Source of the DNA: Pegea sp. RAD2-039
Taxonomy: Eukaryota; Chordata; Thaliacea; Salpida; Salpidae
NCBI GenBank assembly: GCA_034620365.1
Contig: JAQGEQ010000354.1
Location: 1,240,001-1,304,000, forward strand
Direction: 5' to 3'
Length of the DNA: 64,000 nucleotides
The notes under the pieces were generated by a model. The model was not told where the DNA came from. It did no database searches and saw nothing but the letters and a program-made list of their open reading frames with translations. Numbering within the stretch: the stretch's first letter is position 1; every line of letters starts with the position of its first letter. Positions 12,888 to 25,900 of this stretch are shown here, one piece after another. Both the position numbers and the translations under genes were made by a program.

Positions 12888-15404
12888 GTTGAATACAACT
12901 ATGCTATGAACGACTGTCATTCGGTTATAGGCTTGTTGTAGGTAGAACGTAAGGTTGGTATAATTATCGTTGTGTTAGTCGTCGTATTTATTTAAATAAA
13001 GCTCTTTATGAAAAGTCATTTTTATTACAATTTATTCAAAGAAATAGAATTTATTTCATGGGCGAATTGTTGCCAATGGTTTTGGCGTTATTGGAGCTTA
13101 GCAACGGTTAAGATATTTTCGTTTTGCTATATCTAGTATTGGATTTGAGTAAGATTCTATTCGAATAAGTACATTTAGTTATTTTACTGTAACAAAGTTT
13201 TTTTGAATGAAAAATGAAAATACTGTTGAAACATAAAGTGTTGTCTGTAGACCCAAATAGACCGTTGAATAGAGACAATATTAGCCTGTTAAAACCTAAA
13301 ATATTTTCTAAAAACTCAAATAATCCATCAGCATCCAGCAAATGGGGTTACTGGAAGAAAGCTTTTACCAATTACATGAAAGAGTGTGGGTCGAATTGGA
13401 CAGACAAGAGAAAATTGGCAGCTTGTTAACAGCACGACCAAATATGTATACCAGTACTTTAAGATCTGTCAGTTTTATGTAGAAGCTGAAGCGGCGCTGA
13501 AACGGTTGTATGTAATGAAACCAAATTTTATTTATTTATTAAATAAATGCAAAGGAGGGTGCCTGAAGAGAGCACCTCTCGCTAACATACATTCTCAAAA
13601 ATAACATCTATTGAGTTAGAAATATAGAAAAAGATGTAACACATAGCATTTCAGTAGTCCTCAAAACATATAACAGTGAACAATTACATATAATTATAAT
13701 AATACAAAAAAGGAAAAAATCACATTTTAGAAAAAAAAGTATTATATTAATAATAATATTATAAAGGTTCAACTTCTGCTTGAACAACGCGAGCGACTCC
13801 GACATGACAATGTCTGATGGCAGCTGGTTCCAAGTACTAATTTTGCGGTATGAGAAAAAATTCGCTCTTATTAATGTGCCAGGTGATATGGGCATATCAA
13901 GATGTAATGAAATTTGTACGCGTCATCTACTAAGAATGGAGAAGCAGAAGCCAAGTCAGTCTATAGAAAACTTTTGATGCACTTTGGCAAGTCTGGCCAA
14001 GGACTTCAATTTTAAAAGTGTCACGGCAGCACAACACAGAGATGGTATTACAGATATAGGATTCATTTATAGATGGATTATCTTCATCAGATATTAGGCA
14101 AAGGTTGTTAGAGCATGAAACTTTAACATTGGAAGAAGCTTTTACCTAAGCAGTGACACTGGAGGATAAACTTCGGACTGGCAGATAGGTTGAAGCCGCA
14201 GCAGAAGCAGTGAACTCACTGGAACTCAAGGAGGAGGACCAAGCGGAACCGACAGTAACGGCTATGAAAGGAGTTTGTTTAAAATGTGGAGATAGCAAAC
14301 CTCGTGGTTTAAAAAGAATGCCCAGCTGGTTAAAGTACGTGTGAGACGAAGGGACACAATAGTCGAACCTGTCATCTTCAAAAGAGGTCTCCTAAAAAGA
14401 AGTTAGAAAAAAAAAAGAATGGAGAGAGCTGCAATGACTAGCCAAGGGCATAAAGTACTGGGACTTACTCGATTTTCAAGGAAATTGAACCATGCGATGG
14501 TGGATGTCACTATTGCAAGCAAGGTATTTAAAGCTCTTATAGAAACTTCGGAGAGCTTTGTAAGTGGAAAGGCTCGAAACATGAAAGTTTGCAAGATTCA
14601 AAATCCATTTAAGGTGGAAATGGCTCAACCACTTAAGATGTACAAAATAAATTTTACAACAGAACCTCCATCTATTAAAAAAAAATTCAGAAATATAAAT
14701 CTGTTTGTCATGGAAGACCACGGTGTAGAGGTGGTGCCCGGAAGGGAGTTATAACTTATAAGAAGGTTAAGTTAAGAGGTCCAAAAGAGGATTTAGTGGT
14801 ACAATTAGATTATAGCCAGACTGCAGTTTCATTTCGTTTGTGACGGTCTTATTTCGAACCTTTTATACAAAGAACTGTCAGCAACATTCTTCGTCGCCTT
14901 GCCTACCTAATCTCCGCCTTAATGCTTCCTTGTGGCCGCATTGGCAATCCTTTTGACAACTTTGTCCAGGTCAGACCCAAGGTAAGCAAGGGCCGGAGCA
15001 TCTTCATGTCGTCTGGGCATGTCAACGGGACTCTTGTTGCTAGTATCCACTAGAGATATTTTTTGGGGATCAGAAATCAACAGGGCTCTCAGGACCGGGG
15101 TCCACAGATGTCATTTTGAGTTTTCTTTTATCCATCATACACAATATCTTTGAACAATTACATCGGAGACACAAAAATGACTTTAAACGATTTGCAGTAT
15201 ATGAAATAAAAGAAATTTGTTTCCGAGATTATTATGTGAGAATAAATCAAGTTATGTCGAATCCTGGGTGTTTGAACCTCTAATGGATCTACATTGGATT
15301 AACTGTTGGTAGTAAAGATATATCGTTAATATATGTACTGTTGTGCAAGTCGTCTTATTTATTTGAATAAAGCTCTATATAAGGATTCATTTTAATTAAA
15401 ACAG
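12888..15404 (+). mobile_element. LTR-bounded Ty3/gypsy-like fossil with gag and protease remnants
   Basis: Two diverged long terminal repeats bracket the element, about 12888-13029 and about 15252-15404. They align best over their last 90 bases around GTCGT(C/A)TTATTTATTT and AATAAAGCTCT, which would carry the poly(A) signal. Between them are gag-like remnants (from about 13210), a zinc-knuckle-like Cys motif near 14277 and a protease-region remnant at about 14419-14750. RT and integrase are essentially missing, so the copy is internally deleted as well as broken (many breaks). A LINE 3' end (13526-13909, minus) is inserted into its gag region, and gag similarity resumes on the far side, so the LINE is younger. 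The poor LTR identity suggests an old insertion. The outer LTR edges are approximate. Confidence 0.65.
13526..13909 (-). mobile_element. CR1-like LINE 3' end (copy A), nested in the LTR fossil
   Basis: This is a 5'-truncated copy that keeps the last part of the reverse transcriptase frame and the 3' UTR. The translated tail (FFSYRKISTWNQLPSDIVMS then FKQKL) is the typical C-terminal end of non-LTR RTs. The 3' UTR carries the family signature GAGAGGTGCTCTC, followed by a TTTATTTATT-type tail read on the plus strand. It interrupts the gag region of the surrounding LTR element. I find no clear long target-site duplication. Confidence 0.8.
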
Positions 15405-15532
15405 CTTAAGTTTTAATATGATAAAAATCATTAAAATAGTAATTAATTGAGTACTGAAAGTGCTTCACAAAAACTTAATATTTTATTTATATCATGATAA
15501 ACCTGAAAATGTATAAAAAAACTATAGTCATA

Positions 15533-16035
15533 TGAAAAGGCACCTCTCGCCAACACAGATTCTCTCAAATAAGATCTATTATATAAATAAGTTAGAAATA
15601 TAGAAAAAGGTATTTCAGTAGTCTCAGTAAAACAGTATAACCCCTGTCAGTATAACAGTGAACAATTACATAGAATGCTAATAATGTAAAAAAGGTGAAA
15701 AATCACAGTTTATAAATGGAATTGTTGGCAATATTATAACGTTTCAAGTTTTGCTTGAACAACACGATTGATTCTGACATGACAATGCCTGATGGCAGCT
15801 GGTTCTATGAACTAATTGTGTGGTATGAGAAAAAATTCGCTTTGATTAATGTACCAGGTGATATGGGCTTATTAAGATGTGATGTGTGTCGTCTGAGCTG
15901 ATATAACTTGAGGGAAGGAATAATGAAAAAAATTCATCAAACTGAAGGTGAATTAAATTTTGATAATTTCAAAAATTAAGTCGTATTTAATCCGTCGAAT
16001 TTCCAGAGTATCTAAATTAAAGAAACTGAAAATAT
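15533..16035 (-). mobile_element. CR1-like LINE 3' end (copy B), degenerate
   Basis: It aligns by eye to the RT C-terminus and 3' UTR of copies A and E, including the stretch encoding the WNQLPS-like motif and, further 5', the segment encoding the thumb region. It is more diverged than copy A, with the RT frame broken, and lacks the final tail, stopping inside the 3' UTR hairpin. It sits about 130 bp downstream of the LTR fossil. Confidence 0.75.
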
Positions 16036-19000
16036 ATAAAATGAGGTAACCACAAAAATAAATATTTTTAGGACTTTTTGTCCGATCTATTTTGTGTTTT
16101 TATTCACGCCTACTCTTGTGATGATAAACTCGAATTATTAATTTATAATTACTCAACAATTTTTATCTAAGGAACTCATTTTTTCAAGTCTTGGTATTTG
16201 TTAGCTGTTCAAGAGTACTGTATATATAATTAAATTGAATTTACTTAAATTAAAACTAGTTCTTAAGTATTATGTTAACTATTGAACAAGTTTTTTGTAT
16301 AATAAGCTGAAAATACTTTTGTTTTTCATAATACTTTCAAACTGATTCAGAGATGACAAAGTGTTTCAAAATTATTCTTTGTTTTTGTATCACGAAGCAG
16401 AAGTAAAATGACCATTATTTATTAGATGAATATTTTCATTACAAAGTATCTTAGCATATGACCCCGAAAAAAGATTTAATTGGGATTACCATTTATAATT
16501 GAAATGAGATGTTATTACTATTTGAGATTAAATTAGAGATAAAATATGTTTTAGATGATAACAAGTAATTAGATTAGTCTATACTTTAAGGAACATATTC
16601 AATGTCATTTTAGTTGGTATATACAAGTCCTAAGGACTGTAGGTCACTTAATTTGGCTTGTTGGTCTAATTTTTTCTACAAACTAAAATATCAATAGGGT
16701 CAAAAAGGTTTTTTAGATATATGAGTTTTATGTAAGGTTAGAATTAAAACAAAATTGTACTATAAAACATAATAATAAAATCTAAGCACGATGTAATAAA
16801 CTTTTTATTAAATTGTAAAAGATTTATATTGTATTTTTTTATTTATCTTTTGCGTTTAATTAATTTTGTTATGAAAGTTATTAAATTAAACATAATTTCA
16901 GCAAATGGTTATCAATCTATTAAATATTGATATAGTACTGAAAAATACTTGAAATTTTTAAGACGTTTGTGGTTGAATAAATTAAAACTTTTTTAAGTCA
17001 ACAATAAAATTAAACGATCTTTCAGTGTATTTCATTAGCTATAAAAATGTCAAAGAAAAATGAATCTTTAGAAATAATTGTTAAATGAAAATTCTTGTAA
17101 AGTTATTTCGCCTAATACTATTTACGGTCTAATTATATAAAACAACTTTTGTTTTGCTGCTTAGTATTCAGACAACGTTTAATATTGAGACCAATTAAGC
17201 CTTTAAAAATCTTTTTATGGATCTAAAAACTTTTTTTTATTTAATTGATATGAAAATGTTGTTTTCTCCATATGTTAGAAAATAATTGCAACTGAAAGTC
17301 AACCAGAATAAACTGTTCTAAAGAAATATTAATTTGAATTTGTTAAATCTAAACGACTATTAAAAGATTTCCGTAGTTTAATTATGATAAAATTCCTTTT
17401 TTGTATGTAAGTTTCTTTTGATATGTTAAATTAAGTAAATATTTTATTAAAAATTTAATTAAAACTTAGAAATAATTAAGATTTTTAAATATTTAAGTAA
17501 TAAAGTAATCTCAAACAACATAAACCTTTTTATTTGTTAACATCTGAAAACAAAACACTAATGGAAAAATAAATTGGACAAACAAATAAATAATCCAATT
17601 ACAGAAGTCTTTAAATCGACAAATATTGTCTTTGTTGAAGTCATATAATTTTATTTGAATAGTAGTTTTATGTTTACCATAATCATTGTCACATGGTTTT
17701 ATCTATTTAAGCAGTTCTGTTCTAAACAAAACTTGATTTTAAAAAGCAAAATAAAAGCATTTACCTTTAAGGTCGTATAACAAGATTATTCCAATAAAAT
17801 TTATAATTGTTTTTTTACAAATAAGTTAGGTTTATTTAAAAAAATCAATTTTTAATTAAAAATGTAAAAATAAGATTTTTTATTATGGAAACCCGATAAG
17901 GGTAATTAAAGGAAGTTGTTTTTGATCAACAGATTATAAAATATTTTTTGTCTTTTAACAAAAAGATTGGATTGTGAAGAAAAGCAAATATTTCTATTAT
18001 CCTCAAATTTAAAGCAACTATAACATTTATTATCTTTTTCCAAATATCACAAAATGATAAATATTATTTTGAGAAAGCTCAAGCTTTTATACTACTTAAT
18101 TATTTATAGCCGCTTTCAATTTGAGTAAACTTTAAAAGTAATTTTAAAAGGACTCTCCAAATAAATCGAAACAGCTAAAGGGTTTTATATGCTATAAAGT
18201 TAAATACGTTTATTTCATGTTTTATATCTTGTTTTTAACTTCAAAGTATAACTTTAGGTTTACTGTCAAAGAAATAGTATACGCAATTAGTTCAAATAAT
18301 TACAACACGAACTTTTTATTATGGTTATACTACTATTATGGCTTTAATATAGATATTGTTTTGACAAACGCATTAGATTCGATTTAAAAATGAAAATAAT
18401 TTTCTAGATATTTAAATGTTAGATGATAGTTTAATAATAATAAAGATATAAATTTAGCTTATTTTTTTGAAACATATTTTCTATTTAAGACTTTTAAAGT
18501 TTCATCGGAAAAACGTAAAGTTTTAGAAAAATATTTTAAAGTATGTTACACAAGAGTATAAATAAAATAAGAAAAAGCTAATAAATTTACTCTTGTATTA
18601 ATTAAATTATAACTTTTGGCAATAATATTATTTTGAAAAATTTTAGGTTCACCTAAAAAAAGTAGGCTAACTTCAATTAAAATACTACAGATTGAAATTT
18701 GAGGATAAAAATTTAGTTTTAGACTCAATAATAACTTGAAGTTTATTTTAAATTAATCATTCAAGTCACAAAAATAAAATATTATTTTAAGTAAGTTTTT
18801 ACTTGATTTTTTATAATTATTATTAATTTTTAATTAAGAATTCAAATTTTAGTTTTCCTATATAAGTTTAAAACAATTAAAATCAACAAATAAATATATT
18901 TTCATTTAAGTTTCAACTTTGTCATAAAATTAACAGATTATAAAAGTGAATAAAATAAAGTTTTAAAATTTTATTATCGATCTATTATTATTTATGTAAA

Positions 19001-22000
19001 TAATTTCAGTTTTAAACGATTTTGGTGATGTTTATGATTGTAAAGTTTTTATAAAAATAATTTCCTTAATACAAAATAATGATTAATCCAAATAAAATAG
19101 TTTATAGATACAATCTGCTAGAATGTATTTTTGTTGTCACCAACAAACAGTTTGTTGCAACAAATATTTTATAATGTATTTATTGAAGTTGTTAACTTGC
19201 TTTTTAACTCTTTACATAAACCTTTTCTCTTTAACTCTATTTATCTTTTTCAATTGTTATTTGCTTATGTTTTCAAGTAACCAAGGAATGTATTTTTAAA
19301 AGTCATACATAGCTCGGAATTAATTACCAAACCCTTAAATAAACGCTAAAAGATAAAACGTCATCAAATATTTTTAGCTATTCACAAACAGACGATTGTA
19401 AATCAAACATTGATGTTATCTCTTTTATTGTACATTTGTAAAGAAACCTCTTAAACTTTAGTATCAACCAATCCTTACTTTGCCATTGTCAAAATTTCAA
19501 TGATCATTATAAACTAGTATTTAAATCATTTCAAATTTGTGTCTCTATTTTCACAATCATGAACTTTTAGAAAGTCCATTCTAAGGTCCTAAGAGAATCA
19601 TAAACTAAAAAAAGAAGATATAAACACGTCAAGTTTTATATTTGATATTAGTTCAAAATAAATAATACACTTATACAATTTTCTCAATACTTTATAAAAA
19701 GCAATAATAAATAAATTATCAATTTCTGTAAAGATTGAAAGAGTAAAGTTGTGTTTATAATTACTTTTTGTGAGAGAAAGAATAAAACTGTCATAATCGA
19801 ATGAATTAGGCTTTTGAGAACTTGTATAATTTGTATACTATATAACATTAAAATACAAGTTTTTTATAATGAAATGTTAGCAAAATTTGTAAAATTTAAT
19901 TAAACTGTATTAAGCTATACAAATTTTTCATCATGTTTAATCAAACAACAATTTTTTTCAAATATGTAAATTAAAAGTAGTTAATTTTCATTTACATTTA
20001 GTACTTAAATGATCTTACTTAATTCAACTGTCTTTCTATTTTCAAAAATCAAAATAATAGAAAGTATAGCTACAAAATATACAGATAATTTAATGATTCA
20101 ATTTTTTTTCTTGTAAAAATTATCTATTTTCAGCTAACATTTAAAAAAAAAGCTTTTACATAATCAAGTTTTGCTTACACACCCTTGACCTTGATTTCTT
20201 CTGATCTAAATTAAACTTCAAACCTGAATACCAATAAGCTTCAAATAATTGATTTTTTTGTAAAAAACCTTTGATATAAATTGAAATGCTGATATAGTGC
20301 TTAGCTTTTAATGGAGATTATTTTATTTATTATTTAAGTATTAAACTCTATAATAATGTTGTTTTTAAAGAGATAAGTGAAAAGATTTTTCAATTATCTT
20401 TTACAGTCGTTTTCTTATGAGCTAAACTATACTTTTTTGTTTATATTTTCTTTGGTAAGTAAAATCCTTCAATATGAGTTTAGTTTTTATACAAATAAAA
20501 AACTTTTTAACAATCGTAGCAGACAATACCGAAATATTTTTTTGACTTATTATCAAATTTTGTAAACATTAAAATCTTCTACTTATGAAAGTTTATAACA
20601 AATTTTTTAACGTTAAACCGTATTTCAAACTTTTTAAAAATTTTTTGATAATAAACAATCCTCTAAAAACATAAATAATTTTATATTAAGTTTTCAAAAC
20701 CATAAAATTTTGTTTCGATGTTTTACTTTTTCTTACTTTACCTATAATTTTTATGTAAATGATATAAGCTTTTTGGATTAACATGAAATATGTTCAAGCA
20801 ACTTAATAGTATTTGGAAGCACTTCAAATTTATTCAGCTTTGGTTAAAGTTGAATTTGTTTATGATAAATACAATAAGATTTCAGATCACGAATAAAACA
20901 TGGTTTCAAACAAATTTAATTTTTTCTTTTGTAAACTTAAAATGAAAATTGACAGTTTTGACTTAATTGAATAAAAGCGAAGAGATGCTTTCGGTTATTC
21001 CCCCAACAAATATCTTCAATTTCAATCAATTTTAAAAAGTTTTAAATTTTTATTTAAGGTCCAGTTCAATACAACATAGCATACTTTAAAAAACTTGCTT
21101 CCTTGTTTAATAATTTAAACTCTTTAGTAAGTTTCAGCACTTTTTTAGCATTATAAAATTAGTTTTTAGTTCTATGGATTTAAGTAGCAAATTTTCAAAT
21201 ATTTTTATCGTTTTTTTATCTCCTGCTGTAATCGACTTTTAAAAAGTCGGTTTTACTAAAATTTATCTTTCCATTCAACTGTAGAAAATCTTTAACTGTC
21301 TCTGAAGCCTAATGATATTTTCTAATTGCGTATATATATAAACGATGACTTCAATAAAACTTTTAACTTCATTAGTAAATGTTGGTATAAGTCATGTAAA
21401 AACCATTCATAGAAAGTTTAAGATAATTGAACATTTGTTTTCATAACAAGATATTATTTAAATTACTTTTAAATAAATTAAGATATAAGTAACCTAAATT
21501 ATTTATTTTATTTACTGCATCGTAAAATTCATATTTTACGAAAAACCTTAACGAAAAACGTCTTTAAAAATTGTAAAATTTATGTTTTAAACATCTAATT
21601 AGACGCAAACGTATTTTGCAGTTGAAGATTTCGAATTTAATTAATTAAAATTATTAATAAATAAAGAGACTTTAAGCAATTAACTTTTAATTTTAGATGT
21701 CAATCAGTTCAGACTTTGGTGAATGCAAATAACTCTATAAGTATCTTCATAAAAAACTTTGTTAAGTATATAAAATTTCTTAATTAATATCAAACTATAA
21801 ATTCATAACAACAAAACTAAACTTGCTTATTAATGATTATATAGAATTTGTTTTATGATAAAAAATTTAATTAATATAAAAAATTTAATTTATCAGTATT
21901 TGAAAATTTGTTGGCTTCTGTAAATATTGAAATTTTTATTAGTATTTCTCACGTCCATCTATTTACTTGATAAATTTCAAACAAGTTTTGATTATTTTAG

Positions 22001-22957
22001 AAGTTGAAAACGGTTTACTGTTGCTCCCGCCTAACCAATAAGAATTGCTTTTAACCGTAACCTTTAAAAACTCTCCAATTAATTTATAAAAGAATTTATG
22101 TAAAGAAAACTGCAAAGTCACAAATAAAGTCAAATTGAAAACTTGTTTTTATTTTAATTAAATATCGTTAAGATACGACAAAAGTTGAAATAAAATATAG
22201 ATGATATGATAAACAATATCACAATCTCAATAAAGAGAGACAGTGGCATATAATAGTCAGTTTAAGTTAAATCAGTGAATAATTATTCTCAAAAAAGGAA
22301 ATATGGAAGAAAGATAGATATAAAACAAAGTTGTTTAATCAATTTAAGAAAAAATTGTCGCCAGTGTCGGTTTAAAGATCACAGAATCGGTGAAGACCTA
22401 CAGAAAAAGTTTTTGATGACATAATTGTAAAATAGTGAAAAAATAATAGTTAAAATGTCAAATTAGTTTTTTGTTGTTGTTGTTGAAAGCAACAACTGAA
22501 GTTTCAATAAAAATTGTCTTCAAAAAAATTTATTGACAAAAAGAAATATTTACAGAAAAATATTTGATTAAAATAAGGAAAAGAAGAAGACGTCGAAATG
22601 AATATGAGGATTAAAAAGAAAGTTTTCGAAGCTTATCAACAAAAAATTTTATTGTATCGTTTCATATTAAGCCAACTGCACCATTTTTGATATCAAAAAA
22701 ATGAATTATTGAATAAACAAACATCTTTCGTCTACGTAAACATCAACTAAGATAACTTTAAAGAATTTATTCTTATGTGAAGATCACAGCAAGTCAAAAT
22801 CATTCTTTTTAAAGATGAAAAATTCACCGATTTATATGACAAATCTTACAAAATGTAAGATTGAATGGTCAAAGACAAGTAACATCTTATCATTACTCTT
22901 AAACACTCCCAAAAAATCCTTTTGTACATCTGTCAAAAATCTTCAAAATTAAATCAT
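16036..22957. other. Long AT-rich intergenic region
   Basis: About 6.9 kb with no supported exon on either strand. Small open frames (18546-18728 minus, 20377-20565 plus) are Phe/Leu/Lys-rich chance translations without neighbouring coherent splice sites. The right end should contain the 3' UTR of the NUAK gene. An AATAAA-type signal on the minus strand lies near 22750, about 210 bases after the stop. Confidence 0.5.
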
Positions 22958-25900
22958 TCACACGTCTGCTTTGCAATCAGCACAAATGCTACAATCTGGC
23001 CTCCGACTAGTTTTAGGGGACACAAAACTCATTTCAGGGGCACCGTTTACTGCCTGAAATGACGACTGCTGTTCGCAAGCTGTAGAATTGAAAGTGGACA
23101 TGTTAGGAGCTGACGTTTGTTCATCAATTGCTTTCAAAGCCGATTTTTCGATTGGGTTTTCATGGATATCATGAAGTACGTTTAAATGTTGAATATTGAA
23201 GAAATGTTGATTTTTTACTGGGCTAGGTTCACTGTGATTAGCTTGGCTAGAATCGACGATAGTGGTGGCATCGAACCCTTGAGTTGTATTATATGTGTTT
23301 GTATGAGTTACGTATGTTGGGTATGTTAATGGCTCGTAATGAGACCTAGGTCGGGCATATGTGGTCCTGGTTAGTGGACCATAACCAGTATACTCGCCTA
23401 AAGTGGCTGGCGAGCTGTTTAGATGCGCCCTATATCGACCATTTGGCATCAGGATACGTTCAAGACCTCTTACTAATTGTTCACTTTTCGGGGACAGTGT
23501 CCCTGGTTGATGTGGCTCAAACTCAGAAGGATTTGGGGCAGGAAGATTATCGGGGAGTATCGGCATTGAAACAGGGCGTGAAGGTGTTTCCATGACAGCA
23601 AAGTTAGGCAGTGCTGATGGAGTTAAAAGATTAGGATCATATGTAGATGAAGATGCAAAAGAGCAAAGATTAAAAGACTCTGAAGATAAGATGCTGCTGT
23701 CACTGTATGTGCTTTGGGGACGCGTAAATGGGGACCCATCTGCTGGGGCAAGGGGCTCGTATGTGGGAGTAAGTTGATGATTGATATGAAGAGGTCTTGA
23801 AGATCGAAACTTCACTTGAAGAGATGATGAGTCTTCAATAAAAACAGAAGGATCTTGAGTCAACGCTCCTGTGGGAGACACAGAAGGTCCGGAAGATGAA
23901 GATGAGAGAGATTGTGAAGGACGTTCAGGTGATGAATAGTAACCACTTTCACGATCACGTTTCGCGCGAAGCAAGCGACGCTTATATGCCACCGTGTTCG
24001 ATTGAAGAGTCCGATTCTTTAGCTTCAAGCTGTCGCGCGCGTTGATGCCACAAAGAGCAGCGAGTTGACCATCCAGTTCAGCATCACTAGATGTCAGCAA
24101 ACGCGATGAGGGCGCTTTTATAGTAGTGGTTGGAGTTGAAACTTCAATTGTTGGTTGTTTTAAGATACTTTTAGGAGGAGGAATAAGATCTTTAAGTTGA
24201 TGTGGATGATGGATTGGTTGGTGTAATCTCATCTGAGGACATTTTTGGAGCCATTGATGATTGAAGATGTCTTGAACGGTTGCTCTTTTTTGAGAATCCG
24301 TTTGTAGAAGTTGTTCGATTAAGTTATGAGCTCCTAGAGGTCAAAGTTTTGTTACAATAAAATGATAAATACTCGAAGATGTCAGATCAGAAAATTTATT
24401 TATTATAAATCTGAAATCGAAGATTTTTTTTATCAATTCAGATTTATTATTTCTAGAATTTCAGATGTGATAAAAAAACCAACTAAATAAAAACTGACCT
24501 GATCGTACAGCTGGTTGACAATATTTTCCTTGAGTAATTTGTTTAGTTAACACATCATAATCAACTCCGTCAAATGGCATCGTTCCATATACAAGCGCGT
24601 ACAACAGGACACCTAGTGACCAACTATCAACCTAAATGCAAATATATCTCTCTCAAAATTTGCTTGCTCAAAACTTACATAAGATTGCTTGATGTTTGGT
24701 CACAAGGCTTGCAAACTATTTCATTAGTTCAGTAAATATAAGTTCCACCTTATACTAATATTTGTTTTATGGTAGGCGAGTTACGAAGGTTCATCTAGTA
24801 ACTACCTCACTAAACAAACAATAGTTAAAAAAATAAACCAATTTAGATGATATTAACTAAAATGGTCGTTAACCTCAAAGGCCCAGAAGTTGTAAATCAA
24901 AATTTGCGAATTTTGAAAGCAAAGAAGGCCATGTAGTTTAGAATAACGTGAATAATTAAATGCGTTTAGTTGAAATAAATCAAGGATTTAGAAGAAGAGA
25001 TGACAATTGGTCGTGAAGGATGTGTTAAATGAATGAAATTATTTTCAAACGACTCAATTACTGTTACAGTAAAAATTCTAGGTTGAAATGGGTTTAAAAT
25101 TGATGAATAAAACAGGTGTAGATAGAAAAGAGAATTTCTTGAAGAATTTAGTTTCTAAAGAAGCTGCTAACAGAAAAAATGCTGAAAATATCACTTTCTT
25201 TTTTACTGTTTTTCAAAATTAGTCTATCGTGAACACCTTTAGAAACCAAGAGTTTCTATTTTATCAATAATTGATGTTTTTAGAGAACAAATAATCAAAC
25301 AAAAGTTTAGTTTTCACATTTTGAAAGCGTTTAAAATGTTATTAGTCAAGACAAAGCAATTAGTTTAATAATTGTTTCTTTTCAATTGTTAAAATGGGTA
25401 ATTGAACAAAGTAATAACCATCTAATAGAAAAAATAGTTTAAAAATAGTAAAAAAATAAACTTTCTAAGTTGGTAGAGTTAGAACAAACATACCTAATAA
25501 AAAACCGGCCGGTAAGCTATACATTGAGCTTTACTACATAATTTCTTTTTCTATTTGTGTTTAGAAGTTGAATTATTGAACAAATTTTGATTGAAAGAAA
25601 TTTGTTTTTAAGTTAATGTCAGTTCTTATTTGCAATAAATATTTATTGTATAAAAATAACTTCTGCATTTTGTACAAACAAACAACAATATAAATAGATG
25701 AATTGTTTTTAAAATTCATTTAAAAGAATTGGTGTAAATAAAAGAACTTAATTTTGGATAAATGAAGTTCAAATGAAAATCAGAAACAAATAAGATATTT
25801 ATAGAAGTGATGACTTTTATTTTGAAATTGAAGATTAGAAAAGAGTGCTCGAGGATAAATAAATATCAGTAGATGGAATTTAGTAGATAAAACAGACAGA

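Noticed and set aside
20377-20565. 62-codon Phe/Tyr/Leu-rich frame
   Set aside because: Typical chance translation of AT-rich DNA, with no splice partners, signal or domain.
23359-23777. Two plus-strand open frames in the NUAK region
   Set aside because: They overlap the long, well-supported C-terminal exon of NUAK on the other strand, and their translations match nothing.
25504-25513. GC palindrome ACCGGCCGGT in NUAK intron 5
   Set aside because: Striking in this context, but only 10 bp, single copy and without a motif I can name.
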